Below, one piece after another: positions 37,874 through 46,909 of a DNA stretch of 64,000 bases (the first letter of the stretch is position 1; every line of letters begins with the position of its first letter). Origin of the DNA: Marinobacter mangrovi (GTDB taxonomy: Bacteria; Pseudomonadota; Gammaproteobacteria; Pseudomonadales; Oleiphilaceae); NCBI RefSeq assembly GCF_016798325.1, contig NZ_JAERVO010000001.1, positions 1,178,001 through 1,242,000 of the forward strand. The letters run 5' to 3'. A program made the translations under genes and the position numbers. The notes beneath the pieces were generated by a model. That model did not search any database, was not told the origin of the DNA, and worked only from the letters and a program-made list of their open reading frames with translations.

Positions 37874-38184
37874 ACCCCGAAGCCAGGCTGAATCTGACGG
37901 CGACGTCAGATTCAGCCTATTGATTCAGCCAGTCTTTTTACAAAACTCAACGGGACGACGACGAGTCGCTTTGGCAGAATAGCAAGTGGTGCACGGAAGC
38001 AAATGAGGATGCTGCAACAGCGACTGCGCTCAACCATACGGCGTTGAATTTTGCCGTGTCTGGCCATCGCTCGCGACGCGTTTGCAACACCCTCAAACAG
38101 CACTGTCCTATGAAAACCCGCTCAGCCGGCGCGATGGAAGCAGTCGGGTGTCGAAGCGGGTGTTTTGCTTTTGAGCCCGCCAAC
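37874..38184. other. Spacer after the alcohol dehydrogenase
   Basis: 311 nt. The first part is a strong hairpin (37885-37918). The rest up to the next gene contains no recognisable gene, and no clear promoter was found by eye. Confidence 0.5.
37885..37918 (+). terminator. 15-bp perfect hairpin with GCGA tetraloop
   Basis: AGGCTGAATCTGACG (37885-37899) and CGTCAGATTCAGCCT (37904-37918) pair perfectly across a GCGA loop. There is no T run directly after it, although TCTTTTTA follows about 15 nt later. It probably acts as a transcript end or stabiliser for the SCP2-like/alcohol dehydrogenase mRNA. Confidence 0.6.
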
Positions 38185-38937
38185 ATGTTTTGTAGACTAC
38201 CCATGCTTTTCGCTGCCGCCCTGCTGTTGCTGCCGTGCCTCCCGGCGCAGGCCGACACACTGCAGACCCTGCGGCTGAACGTCTCCCCCAACGGCTACCC
38301 GCCCTACACCATCGTCGGCGATCACAACGTTTCGGGGATTGTCTGGGACGTGGCTACGGCCATTGGCCAGCGCCTTGGTTTTCAGGTGGAAGCCTACAAG
38401 ATTCCCCGCAAGCGGGTGGACGGCATGTTGCTCGACGGCTATTTCGACGCCACGGCCCGGGCTCCCGAATGGACGGAACACCCCGAGCAATTCGTCTTCA
38501 CTCAGCCTATCGTCCGGGTGCAGGAAGTGTTCTTTACCGCTGGCGACAAGCGATTCGTCTATGATCGCCCCGGGGACCTGGAGGGCCAGGTGGTTCTGAC
38601 CCACCTGGGTTACAAGTACCCCTACCTGAAGGATCTGTTCGAATCCGGCCGAGCGCAGCGATTCGATGTGCCGCGGGATCGCGACATGTTCAGCTACCTG
38701 CTTCAGGGAGACGGTCGTTTTGACGTGGCTATTTCCGACCGGTTGGTCGGGCACTGGCTGATCCGCAAGAACGGCTGGCGCGGCCAGTTCAGCGCCAGTG
38801 ATGGCAGTCTCAGCGATTTTGGACTCAGCCTTATGGTCCGCCCGGACATGGCTGACTTCGCCGCTCGCTTCGACAAGGCATTGGCCGACATGAAAGCCAA
38901 CGGCGAACTCGACGCCATCCTGGCCAACTACCAGTAG
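38185..38937 (+). CDS. Periplasmic substrate-binding protein (SBP family 3 type)
   Basis: Signal peptide (MFCRLPMLFAAALLLLPCLPAQA) then TLRLNVSPNGYPPYTIVGDHNVSGIVWDVATAIGQRLGF, a type II periplasmic-binding fold with an amino-acid-binding look. 250 residues. The start was set to the methionine that opens the signal peptide; the frame stays open 47 codons further upstream. There is no permease next to it, so it may be a sensor or a solo binding protein. Ligand unknown. Confidence 0.8.
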   Translation: MFCRLPMLFAAALLLLPCLPAQADTLQTLRLNVSPNGYPPYTIVGDHNVSGIVWDVATAIGQRLGFQVEAYKIPRKRVDGMLLDGYFDATARAPEWTEHPEQFVFTQPIVRVQEVFFTAGDKRFVYDRPGDLEGQVVLTHLGYKYPYLKDLFESGRAQRFDVPRDRDMFSYLLQGDGRFDVAISDRLVGHWLIRKNGWRGQFSASDGSLSDFGLSLMVRPDMADFAARFDKALADMKANGELDAILANYQ

Positions 38938-38947
38938 CGTCGGGCCG

Positions 38948-41434
38948 TCATTCCAGACGGCGCAACAACAGCATCGGAGAGACACGCAGGACCGGATTCA
39001 ACTGCCAGCGGCCAAACACCGCGAGCACGGCAGCGCTGACCAAAGGCAGCAGCAACACCACCCGCCAGTGCCAGTGAAACGTGCCTTCAAACATCCGGTA
39101 TTGCAGCGCCCAGACAGCGACCTCGCCAGCCAGCACACCGAGTATGCCGGCGAACAGCCCCAGCAGGGCAAACTCCAGCATCGTGCTGTTCACCAGCAGC
39201 CGCTGTCGGCCGCCCAGCGTGCGCAACAGGGCCCCCTCCCGCTGGCGATCCTGCAGCGTGGCACTGACCACAGCCGCCATCACCACAATGGCCGCAGCCA
39301 GGATCATCGCCAGTATCGCTTCAATGGCCTGGGTAACCTGCTGGACGATCTCACGGATGCGATCGATGATGTGATCGACTTCCAACACCGAAATGGTCGG
39401 GAAGCGCCGGGTGAAATCGTTGAGAAGGCTCTTGCGGGACGGCTCCAGGTAAAAGCTCGTGATCCAGGTGGCTGGCAACCCGTCCAGCCCACCGCCGGGC
39501 GGAAAGACCATATAGAAATTGGGTTTCATGCTGTCCCACTGCACGGTGCGGATACTGGTCACCGGTTCCTCGACCGTCTCCGACCCGATGGTGAACGTCA
39601 GCCGATCCCCCAGCGTTACGCCCAGGCGCTGGGCAAGCTCGGACTCAATGGACAGCCCTTCGGTCTGACCCGGTTTGAACCAACGGCCTTCAACAAGACG
39701 GTTGTCTTCGGGCAGATCCTGCATCCAGGTCAGGTTCAGCTCCCGGTTCAGGGCTCGCACCTCGCGGTCCTTGCTGACGGCTTCCCGTACCGGTTCGCCG
39801 TTGATTTCGGTCAGTCGGCCACGGACCATCGGATACAGGTCATCGGTCGACAGGTCATGCTCACCCAGGAAACCGCGGACGTCGTCGACCGCTTCGGGAC
39901 CAATGTTGATCAGGAAATGATTGGGCGCGTCCGCGGGCAACTGGGCCTGCCAGTCGTCCAGCAACGATGAGCGAACCAGGATCAGCGTCGACGCCAGCAT
40001 CAGCGTCATGGCAAAGACGGCAATCTGTGACAGGCTGGCCTTGCGATGCCGATAGAGCCCGACCAGGGCCAGGCGCCAGGCGTTGCCGCCGCCCACCACT
40101 CGCCGCAACCCGAGGACCAGCACCCAGCCGGCCAACGCCAGGATGCCCAACAACGCCGCCAGACCGCCTAGCAGCGCCAGCACCATCCAGAGCTCGCCAG
40201 CATAGAGCCAGATCAGCCCTAACACCGCCAACAACGCGATAGCCGCGTCCAGCAGCACGCCGCGCCCCGCCTCCCCGGGCTGCGACCGCAGGACCCGCAT
40301 CGCCGGCACCTGACGCAACCTGCGAATCGGCGGGTAAGCGAAGGCAAACAACGCCACCAGCGCCGTAACCAGGGCGGGCCACAGCGACAGAACGTCCACG
40401 CTATAATCCATCTCGCGATCCAGCATCTCGGCCGTCAACGACGCCAGCCCCCAAAACACCGGCAAGGCCACCAGAATGCCCAGCAGCGTTCCGACGACAC
40501 CCCACAACAGCAGCCGGACCATATACAGCCCGCTGATACGCCGCCCGGGCACGCCCAGTGTTTTTAGCAGCGCGACCGTGTCTCGCTGCCCCATCGCGTA
40601 CTGGCGACTGGCGACCGCCACAGCCACCGAGGCCAGCAGGACCGCGAGACTGCCGCCCAACAGCAGGAACCGCCTCGCCTTGGTCAGGGAGTCCGACAGG
40701 GCCTGACCGTCCTGGATGCTCTTCCATTCATGGCTGGGCCCGAGTTGTGGCTTGAGCCACGTATGGAAGCGTTCAAGCGCGTCCTCGGGGCCGGCAAACA
40801 GGTTGACGTACTCGACGCGGCTGCCGGGCTGGATCACGCCGGTGGCGGGGACGTCATCGGCATGCATCATGATGCGGGGCGCCAGCGCCGACATGCTGAA
40901 ACCGGCATCCGGCTCACGGATCAACAGGCCCGTGACCTTGAGGTCGAGATTGCCCACTTCGATGGTGCTGCCGATCTTCAAATCCAGCAAACGAAGCAAA
41001 CGCGGGTTCACCCAGACGGCCCCCGGGTCGGGACCATGGGACAGTGCCTGGCGGGGCGCGTCGGTGTCCGCCTGATACTCCACCTGGCCGCGCAACGGAT
41101 AGCGATTGCTGACCGCCTTCACCGACACCAGCTGAAAATTGCCGGCGCCGAATACCATGGTGGAAAACTCCACCATGCGCGCGGTCGACAGGCCCTGACG
41201 CTCGGCTTCGTCACGCCAGCCCTGCGGTATCGGTTGACCGTTTTCACTCTCCAGTTGCCGGTCGCCCGCCAGGAAGGCGCTGGCCGAGGTGACCAGGGTC
41301 CGTTCCAGATGACTGGCATACAGGGCAATGGTCGCCACGGTTGCCACCGCCACGATCAGCGCTGCGACCAGTACGCGCACATCCCGTTCCCGCCAGTCCC
41401 GGCCGCTCCGGGCCAATTGTGCGGCCGCCATCAA
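38948..41434 (-). CDS. FtsX-type ABC transporter permease (YbbP-like)
   Basis: 828-residue permease with one N-terminal transmembrane helix, a periplasmic domain, a central group of helices (about residues 270-480), a second periplasmic domain, and a C-terminal group of three helices. This is the duplicated FtsX layout of YbbP/MacB-like mechanotransmission proteins. Its start overlaps the ATPase stop by 4 nt. With tesA divergent, the order matches E. coli tesA-ybbA-ybbP, a putative exporter or lipid-handling system of unproven substrate. Confidence 0.9.
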   Translation of the reverse strand: MMAAAQLARSGRDWRERDVRVLVAALIVAVATVATIALYASHLERTLVTSASAFLAGDRQLESENGQPIPQGWRDEAERQGLSTARMVEFSTMVFGAGNFQLVSVKAVSNRYPLRGQVEYQADTDAPRQALSHGPDPGAVWVNPRLLRLLDLKIGSTIEVGNLDLKVTGLLIREPDAGFSMSALAPRIMMHADDVPATGVIQPGSRVEYVNLFAGPEDALERFHTWLKPQLGPSHEWKSIQDGQALSDSLTKARRFLLLGGSLAVLLASVAVAVASRQYAMGQRDTVALLKTLGVPGRRISGLYMVRLLLWGVVGTLLGILVALPVFWGLASLTAEMLDREMDYSVDVLSLWPALVTALVALFAFAYPPIRRLRQVPAMRVLRSQPGEAGRGVLLDAAIALLAVLGLIWLYAGELWMVLALLGGLAALLGILALAGWVLVLGLRRVVGGGNAWRLALVGLYRHRKASLSQIAVFAMTLMLASTLILVRSSLLDDWQAQLPADAPNHFLINIGPEAVDDVRGFLGEHDLSTDDLYPMVRGRLTEINGEPVREAVSKDREVRALNRELNLTWMQDLPEDNRLVEGRWFKPGQTEGLSIESELAQRLGVTLGDRLTFTIGSETVEEPVTSIRTVQWDSMKPNFYMVFPPGGGLDGLPATWITSFYLEPSRKSLLNDFTRRFPTISVLEVDHIIDRIREIVQQVTQAIEAILAMILAAAIVVMAAVVSATLQDRQREGALLRTLGGRQRLLVNSTMLEFALLGLFAGILGVLAGEVAVWALQYRMFEGTFHWHWRVVLLLPLVSAAVLAVFGRWQLNPVLRVSPMLLLRRLE

Positions 41435-42141
41435 ACCGCCACTCCCCGGGCCGGCGCCACACCGTCTTCGGATACCTCGCCGGCCTCGATCGACAGCTGA
41501 CGCGCACAGCGCGCGGCCAGGTGTTCATCGTGGGTAACCATTACCAGGGTGGTGCCCTGCTCCCGGTTCAGCGTCATCAACAGGTCGGACACCGCCTGGC
41601 CGGTGTTGTTATCGAGATTGCCGGTGGGCTCGTCGGCGAACAGGATTTTAGGATGCGCGGCGAACGCCCGGGCAATCGCGACCCGCTGCTGCTCGCCGCC
41701 GGAAAGCTGTCGGGGCGTGTGTTGCAGGCGCTCACCCAGGCCCACGCGCCGGAGCAGTTCGGAGGCCTGGCCGGCGGCATCGGTCTGACCGGCCAGCTCC
41801 AGTGGCAGCATGACGTTTTCCAGGGCCGTCAGCGCCGGCAACAGCTGGAACGACTGGAACACAAAGCCAACCCGCCGGGCCCGCAGGCTGGCCCGCTCGT
41901 CCTCACTCATCTGACTGATGGGCTGGCCGTCAAGCTCGATACGCCCCTGGGTCGGGGTATCCAGGCCGGCCAACAGACCCAGCAGCGTGGTTTTGCCCGA
42001 ACCGGAGCGCCCCACGATCGCCACGGACTCTCCGGCACCGATGGACAGGTTGACGTCGTGCAGAATACGCAGCGTTTCCGAGCCCAGGGCCACTTCGTGG
42101 GTGAGGTCCGTTACTTTCAGAATGTCGCTTCCAGTTGCCAC
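41431..42141 (-). CDS. ABC transporter ATP-binding protein (YbbA-like)
   Basis: LolD/MacB-class ATPase: Walker A GRSGSGKTTLL, Q-loop region VFQSFQLLPALTALENV, signature LSGGEQQRVAIARAFA, Walker B ILFADEPTGNLD and the H-loop VMVTHDEHLA. The start is GTG at 42141 with GGGGGA upstream, giving 236 residues. The open frame continues 34 codons further, but that part does not look like the family. It pairs with the FtsX-type permease. Confidence 0.93.
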   Translation of the reverse strand: MATGSDILKVTDLTHEVALGSETLRILHDVNLSIGAGESVAIVGRSGSGKTTLLGLLAGLDTPTQGRIELDGQPISQMSEDERASLRARRVGFVFQSFQLLPALTALENVMLPLELAGQTDAAGQASELLRRVGLGERLQHTPRQLSGGEQQRVAIARAFAAHPKILFADEPTGNLDNNTGQAVSDLLMTLNREQGTTLVMVTHDEHLAARCARQLSIEAGEVSEDGVAPARGVAV

Positions 42142-42255
42142 AATGTTCCCCCGACGGTAAAAACGTATCCTGTGCCGGGCCGATCTCCCTCTGTCGGAGC
42201 TTGCAGCCAGACGCCCTTGAAGGCCGATGTTATTGCACGCCATCTTTTACTGACA

Positions 42256-42897
42256 ATGGATACGAAGTTTATGTTCCTGAGATCAATCGCTTTCTGCCTT
42301 TGCCTGATGGCGCCCGGACTGGCTGCCGCGCAATCCACCCTGCTGATCCTGGGGGACAGTCTCAGCGCCGGTTACGGCGTGGCCACAGAGAAGGCCTGGG
42401 TCTCGCTGCTGCGCCAGAAACTCGACGACGAAGGCTATGAGAACTGGCAGGTCGCCAACGCCAGCATCAGTGGCGAAACCACCGATGGCGGCTTGCGCCG
42501 ATTACCGGAACTTCTGGACAAACAGGCCCCGGCGATCGTCATCATCGAGCTCGGCGGCAACGACGGCCTGCGCGGCTTTCCGCCCCAGGTAACGCGCCAG
42601 AATATCGCCAGAATGACCTCCCTGTCGCAACAGGCCGGTGCCCGGGTTCTGCTCATCGGCATGCAGATGCCGCCCAACTATGGCCCCCGCTACACCAAGG
42701 TGTTTGCATCGATCTATCCGGACATTGCCGAGAAGCAGGACACGGCGCTGGTGCCGTTCTTCCTGGATGGCGTTTACGATCGCGACGGTTTTATGCAGGC
42801 CGACGGCATTCATCCAACCGCCGAGGGTCAGCCTCAGCTGCTGGCCAATGTCTGGCCCCATCTGAAGCCTCTGCTGGATGCCGCCTCAGCTCAGTAG
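42256..42897 (+). CDS. tesA: Acyl-CoA thioesterase/lysophospholipase TesA
   Basis: Periplasmic SGNH-fold esterase. It has a signal peptide ending in LAAA before QSTLLILGDSLSAGYG, which carries the nucleophile Ser in GDSL, then the Gly of SISGETTDGG, the Asn of ELGGNDGLRG, and the catalytic Asp/His of DGIHPTAEGQ. 213 residues from ATG 42256; a second ATG at 42271 is also possible. It is divergent from the YbbAP-like transporter and overlaps yheT tail to tail by 12 nt. Confidence 0.94.
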   Translation: MDTKFMFLRSIAFCLCLMAPGLAAAQSTLLILGDSLSAGYGVATEKAWVSLLRQKLDDEGYENWQVANASISGETTDGGLRRLPELLDKQAPAIVIIELGGNDGLRGFPPQVTRQNIARMTSLSQQAGARVLLIGMQMPPNYGPRYTKVFASIYPDIAEKQDTALVPFFLDGVYDRDGFMQADGIHPTAEGQPQLLANVWPHLKPLLDAASAQ

Positions 42898-43899
42898 ACC
42901 GCGCAGGAAATTCAGCGCCCGGCGTTCGGACCAGTAATAGCCGTCCCGGGCGATCTCGACAAAACCGACGTGACCGCCCCAGCGGGGCGCCTCCAGGGTG
43001 ACCCAGGCACCCAGTTGGCGTCGCTTCTCCGGATAGCAGGCCGTGGACAGGAAAGGATCGTCCGCGGCATTCACAATCAGCGAAGGCACCCGGATCTCTG
43101 GCAGCCGAGGCAGGCACGACGCCTGCGCCCAGTAATCGTTGGCATCGCGAAAACCATGCAGCGGTGCCGTGTAGCGGTCGTCGAACTGCTGGAAGTTGCG
43201 AATCTCGTCGAAGCCGTCCAGGTCGATCAGATCCGGGAAGTGACTGGCTTTTTCCGCCATCTTCACCTGCAGGTCCCTCAGGAAACGCTGCATGTAGATC
43301 CGGCGACTGGGTAGCGCCAGCATCCGGGCACTCCCCGCCAGATCACAGGGCACCGAATAGGTCACCGCCCCCCGAATCCGGCTGTCGATACGCTCGCCCT
43401 GCTCGGCCAGGTACAGCAGCGTCAGGTTGCCGCCCATGGAAAAGCCGGACAAGGCGACGTGCTGGTAGTCAGCCCGGTCGGCCAGCGCATGGCGGACCAC
43501 GGTGTGCAGATCCTGCGTGGCACCGCTGTGGTAGAACCGCGGCAATCGGTTCATGTGCCCGCCGCAGGAACGGAAATTCCAGGCCAGGACATCCCAGCCA
43601 TCCGCCAGCAGGCCGCGCGCCAGGCCCAGAATATACGGGCGACGGCTGTGACCTTCCAGGCCATGGGAGAGAACGGCCAGCCGCGGACTGCCCTGGCGAT
43701 ACCAGTCCAGGTGCAGTTCGTCACCGTCGGGGGTGTCGATGCGTTGTGATAGCGGCTCCGCCACATCAATCCGGCGGAACAGGGTCGGCCAGACCGACTG
43801 GACGTGGCCATTGCGCAACCACAGCGGCGGCCGGTAGCTGCGGATGTTGGACGCCAGTCCGGCCGGCAAGGGATAGGAGCGGGATTGATAACCTGACAT
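42886..43899 (-). CDS. YheT-family alpha/beta hydrolase
   Basis: Hydrolase of the UPF0017/YheT group: LSHGLEGHSRRPYILGLARGL (oxyanion region), nucleophile elbow ALSGFSMGGNLTLLYLAEQG, acid in NAADDPFLS and a C-terminal His in RWGGHVGFVE. 337 residues. Natural substrate unknown, probably an ester. Its 3' end overlaps the last codons of tesA on the other strand. Confidence 0.92.
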   Translation of the reverse strand: MSGYQSRSYPLPAGLASNIRSYRPPLWLRNGHVQSVWPTLFRRIDVAEPLSQRIDTPDGDELHLDWYRQGSPRLAVLSHGLEGHSRRPYILGLARGLLADGWDVLAWNFRSCGGHMNRLPRFYHSGATQDLHTVVRHALADRADYQHVALSGFSMGGNLTLLYLAEQGERIDSRIRGAVTYSVPCDLAGSARMLALPSRRIYMQRFLRDLQVKMAEKASHFPDLIDLDGFDEIRNFQQFDDRYTAPLHGFRDANDYWAQASCLPRLPEIRVPSLIVNAADDPFLSTACYPEKRRQLGAWVTLEAPRWGGHVGFVEIARDGYYWSERRALNFLRGLLS

Positions 43900-43937
43900 G
43901 CGTTGTGTCTGCAGACCTCTTTTTCTGCCGGCAAGGG

Positions 43938-43966
43938 TTGACCCCTCACCGGAACTTCCTTAATAT
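43938..43966 (+). promoter_or_regulatory. Promoter of the first tRNA-Asn gene
   Basis: TTGACC (43938-43943) and TAATAT (43961-43966) are spaced by 17 nt, ending 23 nt before the tRNA. The same architecture precedes the second tRNA-Asn copy. Confidence 0.85.
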
Positions 43967-43989
43967 GCGCGCCTGCTGATCACAGCTGT

Positions 43990-44065
43990 TCCCCGATAGC
44001 TCAGTTGGTAGAGCAACGGACTGTTAATCCGTTTGTCGCTGGTTCGAGCCCAGCTCGGGGAGCCA
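43990..44065 (+). tRNA. tRNA-Asn (anticodon GTT), copy 1
   Basis: 76-nt cloverleaf with the 3' CCA encoded. The acceptor arm TCCCCGA pairs with TCGGGGA. The D arm GCTCAGTTGGTAGAGC, anticodon loop CTGTTAA with GTT, and T arm GGTTCGAGCC are all present. It is identical in sequence to the copy at 58984-59059. Confidence 0.98.
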
Positions 44066-44074
44066 TCGAATTTT

Positions 44075-44102
44075 AAAGGCCGCTCAATTGAGCGGCCTTT
44101 TT
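44075..44102 (+). terminator. Terminator of tRNA-Asn copy 1
   Basis: AAAGGCCGCTCAA pairs with TTGAGCGGCCTTT, followed by T residues, 10 nt after the tRNA. Confidence 0.9.
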
Positions 44103-44201
44103 CGTTTCAGGCGCCCAGTTTGCCGGCGCCCCTTTCGAGAGTCGTACTCTCTCCAGGGAGCCAGCGTCCTTCCTCGATCACTACGCCGAATCAAAGCGCT
44201 T

Positions 44202-45497
44202 TCAATCAATGTGCTCCAACTCGATGTAACGGCGCAAGACCTGATACAGCACAAAACCGTCCCGGGCACCGGCCATCTCACGAATCGAGTGCATCGCGAA
44301 CTGCGGCACGCCGATATCCAGGGTCCGCACCCCCAGGTTCCCCGCCGTCAATGGGCCGATCGTGCTGCCACAGCCCATATCCGTACGCACCACAAACGCC
44401 TGGCACGGCAGATCCAGTGATTCACTGATATGGCGATACAGCGATGCGGTCCGACTGTTGGTCGCGTAGCGCTGGTTGTTGTTGATCTTGATCACGGGGC
44501 CGGCGTTGAGCAACGGGCCGTGGTTGCCGTCGTGTCGATCGGCGTAGTTCGGATGCACGCCGTGAGCGTTGTCCGCCGAGATCATCATCGACCGGGCGAT
44601 CACGCGCGGTTTGTCCGCGGCACCGACCCAACGCTCCAGGACGGACGACAGGAACGGCCCCTGTGCGCCTTCGGCCGACATGCTGCCGACCTCCTCGTGA
44701 TCGTTGCAGACCAACAACGCCGGCTGGCCGGGATCGGCATCCAGCAACGACTGCAGGCCGATGAAGCAGCTCAGCAGGTTATCCAGTCGGGCGGAGGCAA
44801 TGAAATCCTCGTTCAGGCCGAGCGTGGCCGGCGGCTGGGTGTCGTACAGACTCAGCTCGTAGTCCAGCACCTTGGCAACGTCCGCTTCGGGATATTCGGT
44901 GCGGATCTGGCCGGCCAGCAGTTCACGGAAGGGCACCGCCTCTTTCTCGTCCGCCTGCATCAGGATCGGCGGCACATCCGTCTGCGGATTCACGGTGCGG
45001 CTGTTGTTGGCCTCCCGGTCCAGATGGATCGCCAGGCTCGGGATGGTCACCACCGGCTTGGCGAAATCGATCAACGCATCCCGCAGTCGATCCTGGCTGT
45101 CGACATAGCTCACGCGACCGGCGATCGACAGGTCCCGGTCGAACCAGGGGTTGAGCAACGCACCGCCGTAGACCTCGACGCCCAGTTGGTAATAGCCCTT
45201 CTTGTGGATCTCGGGGTTCGGCTTGACCCGCAGGCACGGACTGTCAGTGTGAGCGCCGATCATGCGGATGCCGTGGGAAACCGGATCGCTCTGGCCGGTC
45301 TGGAACGCGATGATCGTGGAATCGTTGCGCGTCACGTAATACCGCTGCCCCGGTGCCAGTGACCAGGCCGCCTGCTCATCGAGACGTTCAAATCCGGCCG
45401 CTTCGAGACGGCGGGCCATCTGCCGAACGGCGTGATAAGGCGTGGGAGACTGCTTGAGGAATTCAAAAAGCTGAGAATTGAAAACGGCGTTATCCAT
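44202..45497 (-). CDS. apeB: M18-family aminopeptidase (ApeB-like)
   Basis: Dinuclear zinc aminopeptidase favouring acidic N-terminal residues. Metal and catalytic segments: [52 protein letters not shown] and [15 protein letters not shown]. The ATG at 45497 ([24 protein letters not shown], the family start) gives 431 residues, typical length. The upstream open frame of 28 codons is not family-like. Confidence 0.95.
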   Translation of the reverse strand: MDNAVFNSQLFEFLKQSPTPYHAVRQMARRLEAAGFERLDEQAAWSLAPGQRYYVTRNDSTIIAFQTGQSDPVSHGIRMIGAHTDSPCLRVKPNPEIHKKGYYQLGVEVYGGALLNPWFDRDLSIAGRVSYVDSQDRLRDALIDFAKPVVTIPSLAIHLDREANNSRTVNPQTDVPPILMQADEKEAVPFRELLAGQIRTEYPEADVAKVLDYELSLYDTQPPATLGLNEDFIASARLDNLLSCFIGLQSLLDADPGQPALLVCNDHEEVGSMSAEGAQGPFLSSVLERWVGAADKPRVIARSMMISADNAHGVHPNYADRHDGNHGPLLNAGPVIKINNNQRYATNSRTASLYRHISESLDLPCQAFVVRTDMGCGSTIGPLTAGNLGVRTLDIGVPQFAMHSIREMAGARDGFVLYQVLRRYIELEHID

Positions 45498-45643
45498 GCT
45501 GATCCAAAATATCCGTTGCCAGAGAAACCGCACCAGTATCGCATGATCGGCCAGCCTGTCGAAATTGCGCGTTGTACACACCCTCTCCCCGCTAAAGGTA
45601 AGCTGGTATCCTTACGACACCACACACCGGACCAAGAGTTATC

Positions 45644-46147
45644 ATGCGCCTGCCACAGTTCCTCGATATCGAGTTTGTCGACGCTCAAGACGCCTGTTTC
45701 CCTACCGCGATCGCCTGGTCATTGGCAGATGGCGCCATGAAAACCGTCGTCATCGAGCCGGACGACGCCTGGCTGCCGGACGATCCCGATGGTCTGGACG
45801 TGGACCTCACCTACCTGCAGGAGCAGGGCGTGCCGCTGCTGGAACTGGCCCGGGAGCTGAACGAAGATCTGGCCGACCAGACCGTTTTCGTCGACGGCCT
45901 GGATCCGGATGAAGCCCTGATGGATCTGCTGTTCGATACGCTGCGCATGCCGGTGCCGTTTGAGCTCGCCACGGTTGATCACCTGATCAAGCACCGGCCC
46001 TACGAAGAGCTGGAAGACTGGCGCCGGGAACTCCTGTTCACCCACGGCCTGGATCCACAGTTGCCGGAAAGCAGCGTCTTTGCGCTGTTGATGCTGGCAC
46101 GGGACGGCGGACTGATTCCGGAAGGCACGGATACCGGCGATTTGTGA
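45644..46147 (+). CDS. Hypothetical protein resembling a degenerate DEDD exonuclease
   Basis: 167-residue acidic cytoplasmic protein. The opening QFLDIEFVD...FPTAIAWSLADG, and then GVPLLELARELNEDLADQTVFVDGLDPDEALMDLLF, recall the fold of small 3'-5' exonuclease-like proteins (a DxE at 8-10 and an Asp in the second motif). The HxAxxD part is only LARD near the end, so catalysis is doubtful. The relation is a weak by-eye impression. A perfect 16-bp palindrome (46156-46171) lies just after the stop. Confidence 0.7.
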   Translation: MRLPQFLDIEFVDAQDACFPTAIAWSLADGAMKTVVIEPDDAWLPDDPDGLDVDLTYLQEQGVPLLELARELNEDLADQTVFVDGLDPDEALMDLLFDTLRMPVPFELATVDHLIKHRPYEELEDWRRELLFTHGLDPQLPESSVFALLMLARDGGLIPEGTDTGDL

Positions 46148-46155
46148 CCTGAGTC

Positions 46156-46171
46156 GACGCAAGCTTGCGTC
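46156..46171. repeat. 16-bp perfect palindrome
   Basis: GACGCAAGCTTGCGTC reads the same on both strands, 8 nt after the stop of the preceding gene and 100 nt before the outer-membrane protein gene. It may be a transcript-end hairpin without a T run, or an operator. Confidence 0.45.
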
Positions 46172-46271
46172 TCATAACGCAGAATCCCCGGAGGTAGCCG
46201 GGCGCTTCACCCGCCCCACCGAGAATAAGAACCGCCCCGCTGCGGTCAGACCTCCAGGCCAGGATTCCCTT

Positions 46272-46895
46272 ATGACGACGCAGTCCACCCGACGTTCCCT
46301 GCTCGCCCTGACACTCGCCAGCGGGCTGGTCAGCCTGCCCGCCCACGCCCAGGAACCGCCCAAGAGCCGGGCCGGTCTCGATTATGTCGGGGTCCAGGGC
46401 ATGGCCCTGCAGTACCGAAAGGTCGGCGGCCTGCCCGAAGGCCGCGGTTGGCTCTCAGCGGGCACGCTGGTGCTGGGTTCCAACATTTCCGATCTGTTTC
46501 ACGTTGAAGTGCGTGCTGGTGCAGGCCTCAATGACGCGGAGATTGAGAGAACTCTGAAGGTCAATATGGATTGGTTCGCCAGTTGGTATATGGGCATGCA
46601 CTACAGCATGACTGACTTCTCAAACGTCTACGCACAGGTGGGCTTCTCTCACATTACTGGCAACGCCGAAATAAAAGAGGTGTCAACCGCCGAGGAGGAG
46701 GATATCCCGCCTTCCTACTCGAATCTGGATAAAGATTTTCCGAGCAGCTCCTTCGCCTTCAGCTGGTTGGCCGGCATCGACCTGAAAGTGGTCGACAACA
46801 CCTACCTGGTCCTCGAAGGCGGCCGCCTGTTCGAGGACACCGACAGCTCCGCCAGTGGCTACCAGTTCAACGGCGGCGTGCGCTACGAATTCTGA
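46272..46895 (+). CDS. Outer-membrane beta-barrel protein
   Basis: 207 residues. It has a signal peptide (RRSLLALTLASGLVSLPAHAQ), then alternating amphipathic strands (GLDYVGVQGMALQYRKV, FHVEVRAGAGL, YMGMHYSMTDFSNVYAQVGFSH, FSWLAGIDLKVVDNTYLVLEGGRLF) and a C-terminal strand ending GGVRYEF with the terminal Phe typical of Bam substrates. It resembles small OmpA/OmpW-like porins of unknown role. AGGA sits 7 nt before the ATG. Confidence 0.85.
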   Translation: MTTQSTRRSLLALTLASGLVSLPAHAQEPPKSRAGLDYVGVQGMALQYRKVGGLPEGRGWLSAGTLVLGSNISDLFHVEVRAGAGLNDAEIERTLKVNMDWFASWYMGMHYSMTDFSNVYAQVGFSHITGNAEIKEVSTAEEEDIPPSYSNLDKDFPSSSFAFSWLAGIDLKVVDNTYLVLEGGRLFEDTDSSASGYQFNGGVRYEF

Positions 46896-46909
46896 GCGCA
46901 CGCCCGTTC

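Noticed and set aside
41341-42255. N-terminal extension of the tesA frame
   Set aside because: It would be antisense to the ABC ATPase and precede the TesA signal peptide; the real start is at 42256 or 42271.
43990-44065. tRNA-Asn as an integration site for a genomic island
   Set aside because: No integrase, direct repeat of the tRNA 3' end, or foreign gene content next to either copy.
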